Below the pieces are notes generated by a model. That model had not been told where the DNA came from, did no database searches, and saw only the letters and a list, made by a program, of their open reading frames with translations. A stretch of DNA of 64,000 nt from Iamia sp963728655 (GTDB lineage: Bacteria > Actinomycetota > Acidimicrobiia > Acidimicrobiales > Iamiaceae): NCBI GenBank assembly GCA_963728655.1, contig CAVSLD010000006.1, forward strand, positions 806,001 to 870,000. Reading direction: 5' to 3'. Positions 60,953 through 64,000 of the stretch are shown piece by piece (position 1 is the stretch's first letter; each line of letters starts with the position of its first letter). The translations under genes were made by a program, and so were the position numbers.

Positions 60953-61107
60953 GCGCCCGGGCCCCGTCGCCGAGCTGACCACCGTCAGGTGGACCGACGT
61001 GAGCAGCCGCGCACGATGCGCGGGCACGACACCGCATCCGCGGGATCGCCCGCCGGTGCCCGCCCGACGGTCCCGACGGTGCCTCCCGTCCCGTAGAGAT
61101 CGAGACC

Positions 61108-61875
61108 TCAAGCCACGTCGCGACGCTCCACCGCCAGCAGACCGACCAGCGCAGGCACGAGAGCCCAGAGGGCGAGCGCGGCGAGCGCGGCGACCACGCT
61201 CGCCTGCGTCTCCACCCCGGCGGCTTCGGCGTCGACGCCGGAGAGGGCCGTGGCCAAGGGCGACGGCACCCAGGAGGCGGCGTCGGCGACGAGCTGCACG
61301 ATCAGCGGCGGTGCCACGATGAGGGCCAGCACCGCGCCGGTGACGGCTCCGCCCGTGTTGCGCACGACCGTGCCGATGCCGGCCCCGAGGACGGCCCCGA
61401 CGGCCCCGCCGTAGGCCGCGGCGGCCATGACCCGGGCGACGCCACCGGCCGGGATCGAGAACTCGAACTGGGTGGTGGGCAGGGCGACGGCGACGGCGCC
61501 GACGGTCAGCGCGGCGCCGACGAGGCCGACGACCGCTCCACCGAGGGCGATGGCCACGAGCTGGGCCGAGACGGCCCGGTGCCGGCGAGGGGAGCTCAGG
61601 AACGTGGGGATCACCGTCCCGTGGGCGTACTCCCGCGCCGAGGCGATGGCGCCGAACAGGCCGGCGATCACGGTCGCGTTGGCGGCGAAGGCGACCAGCG
61701 ATCGCTGGTCCGCAGCGGTCGAGACGAAGGTCTTGCTGCCGTCGAAGTCGGTGCCCCAGATCACCGCACTGGCGTTGATCGCGGCGATCACGGCGAGTAC
61801 CGCGAGGAACGCCCAGGGCATCTTCGTGGTCGTCAGCTTCCGGAGCTCGGACCGGAGGAGTCGTGCCCAGCTCAC
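61108..61875 (-). CDS. ABC transporter permease (ABC-2 type)
   Basis: A 255-residue membrane protein with about six segments, of the ABC-2/NatB-like exporter permease group. It starts with LLRSELRKLTTTKMPWAF, typical of these permeases. GTG 61875 overlaps the stop of the ATPase gene (GTGA), so the two are coupled and form one exporter. No dedicated substrate gene is adjacent; drug, lipid or peptide export are all possible. Its codon choice looks slightly less biased to G/C than its neighbours, by eye only. Confidence 0.82.
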   Translation of the reverse strand: MSWARLLRSELRKLTTTKMPWAFLAVLAVIAAINASAVIWGTDFDGSKTFVSTAADQRSLVAFAANATVIAGLFGAIASAREYAHGTVIPTFLSSPRRHRAVSAQLVAIALGGAVVGLVGAALTVGAVAVALPTTQFEFSIPAGGVARVMAAAAYGGAVGAVLGAGIGTVVRNTGGAVTGAVLALIVAPPLIVQLVADAASWVPSPLATALSGVDAEAAGVETQASVVAALAALALWALVPALVGLLAVERRDVA

Positions 61876-62828
61876 GGTGCGACGACCTCCTCGGTGTCGG
61901 CGGTCCACTGCAGGAACCGCTCCTCGAGTGAGCCGGCATGGGGCCGGAGCTCACGGACGACGATGCCGGCGTCGAAGGCCCGCTGGCCGACCTCGTCCAT
62001 CGCCATCCCCCGCACGGTCAGGCTGCCGCTGTCCTCGACGACGCCTGCGCCGGCACCCGTGAGGAGCCGGTGCAGCCCCTCGGGGTCTGAGCACCGGACG
62101 AGGGCGCCCGCCTCCTGCAGGTCCGTGAGCCGGCCGCTGGCCACCAGCCGACCGCGGTTCACCACGACCACGTCGTCGGCGAGCAGCTCGACCTCGCCCA
62201 GCAGGTGGCTCGACACCAGCACCGTGTGCCCATGGGACGCTCGGGCTCGCAGCAGGTCGCGCATCTCGTGGATGCCCCTGGGGTCGAGCCCGTTGGCGGG
62301 CTCGTCGAGGACCAGGACGGGCGGATCCCCGAGCAGCGCACCGGCGAAGCCGAGACGCTGTCGCATGCCCAACGAGTACGTCCCCACCCGCTGGTCGGCG
62401 GCGTCGACGAGGCCGACCAGCTCCAGCACCTCGACGACCCGCTCCCGACCGATGCCGTCGGCGTCGGCGAGGATCTGGAGGTGGTGGCGCCCGCTGCGGC
62501 CGGGATGGAAGGCGTCGGACTCGAGCAGCGCACCGACGGTCGCCGATGGGTCGGACAGCTCTCGGTACCGGCATCCGCCGATCCTCACGGTCCCGCCGTC
62601 GGCCGCCGCCAGATCCAGCATGACCTTCATCGTGGTGGACTTCCCCGACCCGTTCGGACCCAGGAACCCGGTGACCCGCCCGGGCCGAGCGGCGAACGAC
62701 AGGTCCTTGACGACCTCGTGATCGCCGTACCGCTTGGACAGGTGCTCCACCTCGATGGGGAACGATCTCGCCCGGGCGTGGTCCCGGCGGTCGCGCCGGT
62801 CGGTCGTCGTGGTCGTGGTCACCCGCAT
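61872..62828 (-). CDS. ABC transporter ATP-binding protein
   Basis: A 318-residue ATPase: Walker A GPNGSGKST (about residue 57), Q-loop VGALLES, signature YSLGMRQRLG, Walker B VLVLDEPANGLDP, H-loop VSSHLL, and a C-terminal regulatory extension of about 95 residues as in drug- or bacitracin-type exporters. The Thr-rich N-terminal stretch (VTTTTTTDRRDRRD) is low complexity. ATG 62828 is the first start in frame with a usable distance to a GGAGGG. It forms an operon with the permease. Confidence 0.9.
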   Translation of the reverse strand: MRVTTTTTTDRRDRRDHARARSFPIEVEHLSKRYGDHEVVKDLSFAARPGRVTGFLGPNGSGKSTTMKVMLDLAAADGGTVRIGGCRYRELSDPSATVGALLESDAFHPGRSGRHHLQILADADGIGRERVVEVLELVGLVDAADQRVGTYSLGMRQRLGFAGALLGDPPVLVLDEPANGLDPRGIHEMRDLLRARASHGHTVLVSSHLLGEVELLADDVVVVNRGRLVASGRLTDLQEAGALVRCSDPEGLHRLLTGAGAGVVEDSGSLTVRGMAMDEVGQRAFDAGIVVRELRPHAGSLEERFLQWTADTEEVVAP

Positions 62829-62997
62829 CGGGCTGCACCGACCCTCCAGGCGTCGTGCCTGATCCTGCTGCCCACGACGTGCCGATGATCCATGTGGTCT
62901 CCCATGTGCAGGCTCGGGCATCGCCTGTGGCCCACATCCTCGTGCCGCGCCCCACCTCGTCCCAGAGGCGAAGGTCATCGGTGCGGGTGAGGAGCCC

Positions 62998-63109
62998 GCG
63001 GGCCGGCTCCTGCCATGCCTGTCCCAGCTGCGGCAGCACCGGCTGCAGCTGATGTGACCTCCGGTCATCGCTGACGAGGGGCCCGGCGTCGCGGCGCCGC
63101 GCCCTCGTC
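62998..63109 (+). repeat. second copy of the nrdJ 3' end and terminator
   Basis: 62998-63052 repeats the last codons of nrdJ (60842-60899): two substitutions and an in-frame loss of one Ser codon in 55 bp, still encoding RAGSCHACPSCGSTGCS and TGA. 63073-63109 resembles the nrdJ terminator (GACGAGG...CCTCGTC arms, with a mutated centre). No start codon or upstream nrdJ sequence accompanies it. The copy and the true 3' end flank the ABC-exporter genes as direct repeats. The remainder of 62829-63141 holds the ABC operon's leader and no gene. Confidence 0.9.
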
Positions 63110-63141
63110 GCGCCGAGGCGCCGCTGCCGTCCGCGGTGGGC

Positions 63142-63960
63142 TCAGGTCAGGTTCGCAGCGGGGCTCGGCGGCCCCAGCCGGCCCCGGGTGGCGAGGACGA
63201 GGGCGGCGGCCACCACGAGGGTGGTCCCCGTGATGGCCCCCTGCATGGTGGCGTAGGCCGTTCCCTCCAGCTCGGTGGCTCGCAGCACCAGGGTGCCGTT
63301 GGCCGCGTTGATGCCACCGTGCAGGAGCGCACAGAGCAGGGCCGAGCCGGTGCTGCGGAGGGCGAACGTGTAGAGGAAGGCCAGGGCCACGATGTTCACC
63401 ACGGTGGCGGCCAGCACCAGGGCGAGCTCGCTGCCGCCCAGGCCGTGGGTCAGGTCGTCGGCCGCGGCCAGGAGGGGGAGGTGCCAGACGGCCCAGAGGC
63501 TCCCCAGCACGAGCGTGGCGGCGACGGGCCGGTGCCGTTCGACCAGGCCGGGGAGGGCGAAGCCCCGCCACCCCCACTCCTCGTTGCCCCCTCCGACCAG
63601 CGTGAGGACCACGAGCATCGGCAGGTAGGCCGCCAGCCGCTCGCCCAGCAGACCGGCCTCCAGGTCCTGGCCGAGGGCGACGAAGATGGCGCTGGGCACG
63701 GCGATGAGGGCGATCGGGGCGACCAGCACGAGGGCCCACCACCGAGCCGGCACCCTGACCCGGACCAGCCCCCGCAACCACGCCCGGACGGAGCGCCCCG
63801 ACAGCCAGGTGACGGCGACCCCGGCGGCGGCGGGACCCCACACGCCGAGGTACAGGAGCGCGGTCGCCGCCCCACCGGAGCCCAGCGCAGCCGGCACCCA
63901 GCACGACCAGGAGAAGAGGTAGGCGAGGGCGAAGTACGCGACCACGGGGCGGGCCCGCAC
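63142..63960 (-). CDS. CPBP-family intramembrane glutamic protease
   Basis: A 272-residue membrane protein with about eight segments and all motifs of the CPBP (Abi/Rce1-like) family: EEWGWRGFALP (catalytic Glu pair and Arg), WAVWHLPLL (His) and LLHGGINAANGT (second His). These proteins cleave within membranes and are often linked to bacteriocin immunity or protein prenylation in eukaryotes; the bacterial role here is unknown. The start at 63960 keeps the first membrane segment. It is on the same strand as the ABC exporter, 313 bp away. Confidence 0.88.
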   Translation of the reverse strand: MRARPVVAYFALAYLFSWSCWVPAALGSGGAATALLYLGVWGPAAAGVAVTWLSGRSVRAWLRGLVRVRVPARWWALVLVAPIALIAVPSAIFVALGQDLEAGLLGERLAAYLPMLVVLTLVGGGNEEWGWRGFALPGLVERHRPVAATLVLGSLWAVWHLPLLAAADDLTHGLGGSELALVLAATVVNIVALAFLYTFALRSTGSALLCALLHGGINAANGTLVLRATELEGTAYATMQGAITGTTLVVAAALVLATRGRLGPPSPAANLT

Positions 63961-64000
63961 GGCGGTGCCCAGGCGATGCGCTCGCTGGGGTCCGACGATG

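Noticed and set aside
58068..61037. A 989-codon open frame on the minus strand opposite nrdJ, and similar long frames elsewhere (9153-11012, 16475-19666, 26177-29050 5' part, 53526-56144)
   Set aside because: They mirror the real genes: at this GC content antisense frames stay open because stop codons are rare. They lack recognisable domains, while the sense frames have full families.
61108..62828. The ABC genes as an antibiotic resistance or toxin-immunity unit with the CPBP gene
   Set aside because: No precursor peptide, modifying enzyme or resistance gene is nearby. Only an exporter can be supported.

Overview
The window is very GC-rich bacterial chromosome (GTG starts are common, third codon positions are almost all G/C) and reads as an actinomycete. 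An F420-type luciferase-like oxidoreductase, the actinobacterial form of DapD, a class II ribonucleotide reductase paired with NrdR, and the gene order pnp - M16 protease - dapB - dapA - rnj - ftsK - rimO - pgsA - cinA - recA - miaB - miaA - dapF - hflX - lexA - nrdR - nrdJ all support this. That order is the conserved core of actinobacterial chromosomes, here opened up by lineage-specific genes. A relative of the Acidimicrobiia is my best guess, at low confidence. No tRNA, rRNA, CRISPR array, transposase or integrase was recognised.

Layout. 1-6.7 kb: the 3' end of pnp, an M16 protease, a CapA-like lipoprotein, a membrane protein, an SDR oxidoreductase, a PRC-barrel protein and dapB. Single-base indels are dense here, as if the raw sequence contains errors. 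6.7-11.3 kb: DedA-like and SURF1-like membrane proteins, two TetR regulators, a ferritin-like diiron protein and a tandem duplication of its 3' end. 11.3-24.5 kb: dapA, rnj, ftsK, rimO, with methyltransferases, a DUF2142 protein, DUF4395, CDGSH, LLM and DUF3754 genes between them. 24.6-33.6 kb: pgsA, a malyl-CoA-lyase-like pair, an aldehyde dehydrogenase, cinA, and a LysR/TauE divergent pair. 33.8-42.2 kb: recA, spoVS, miaB, aquaporin, miaA, dapF, hflX. 42.2-50.1 kb: two tandem prephenate-dehydratase-like genes, tyrA, dapC, two paralogous PGYG-tailed membrane proteins, dapD and dapE. 50.1-53.9 kb: a subtilase, lexA with a divergent LysM cell-division-inhibitor-like gene, nrdR, and a RibD-like reductase. 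53.9-64 kb: a molybdopterin oxidoreductase, MarR/YceI, nrdJ, an ABC exporter, and a CPBP protease.

How it works together. Six genes of the succinylase route to diaminopimelate and lysine (dapA, B, C, D, E, F) lie in one window, beside phenylalanine and tyrosine synthesis (pheA, tyrA). A DNA-damage and replication module is visible in both genes and control sites. recA has a LexA-box promoter plus a second promoter resembling the mycobacterial RecA-independent type. lexA and its divergent LysM gene share two perfect LexA boxes. nrdJ has NrdR-box-like palindromes and a cluster of DnaA-box-like sequences. Most genes with readable upstream regions have a TANNNT hexamer 6-9 nt before the start codon, which points to widespread leaderless transcription.

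Most unusual items: three copies of the diiron gene's 3' end; a second copy of the nrdJ 3' end plus terminator flanking the ABC-exporter genes; nested palindromic repeats before ftsK; a degenerate prephenate dehydratase paralogue; and an eight-codon leaderless reading frame overlapping dapA.
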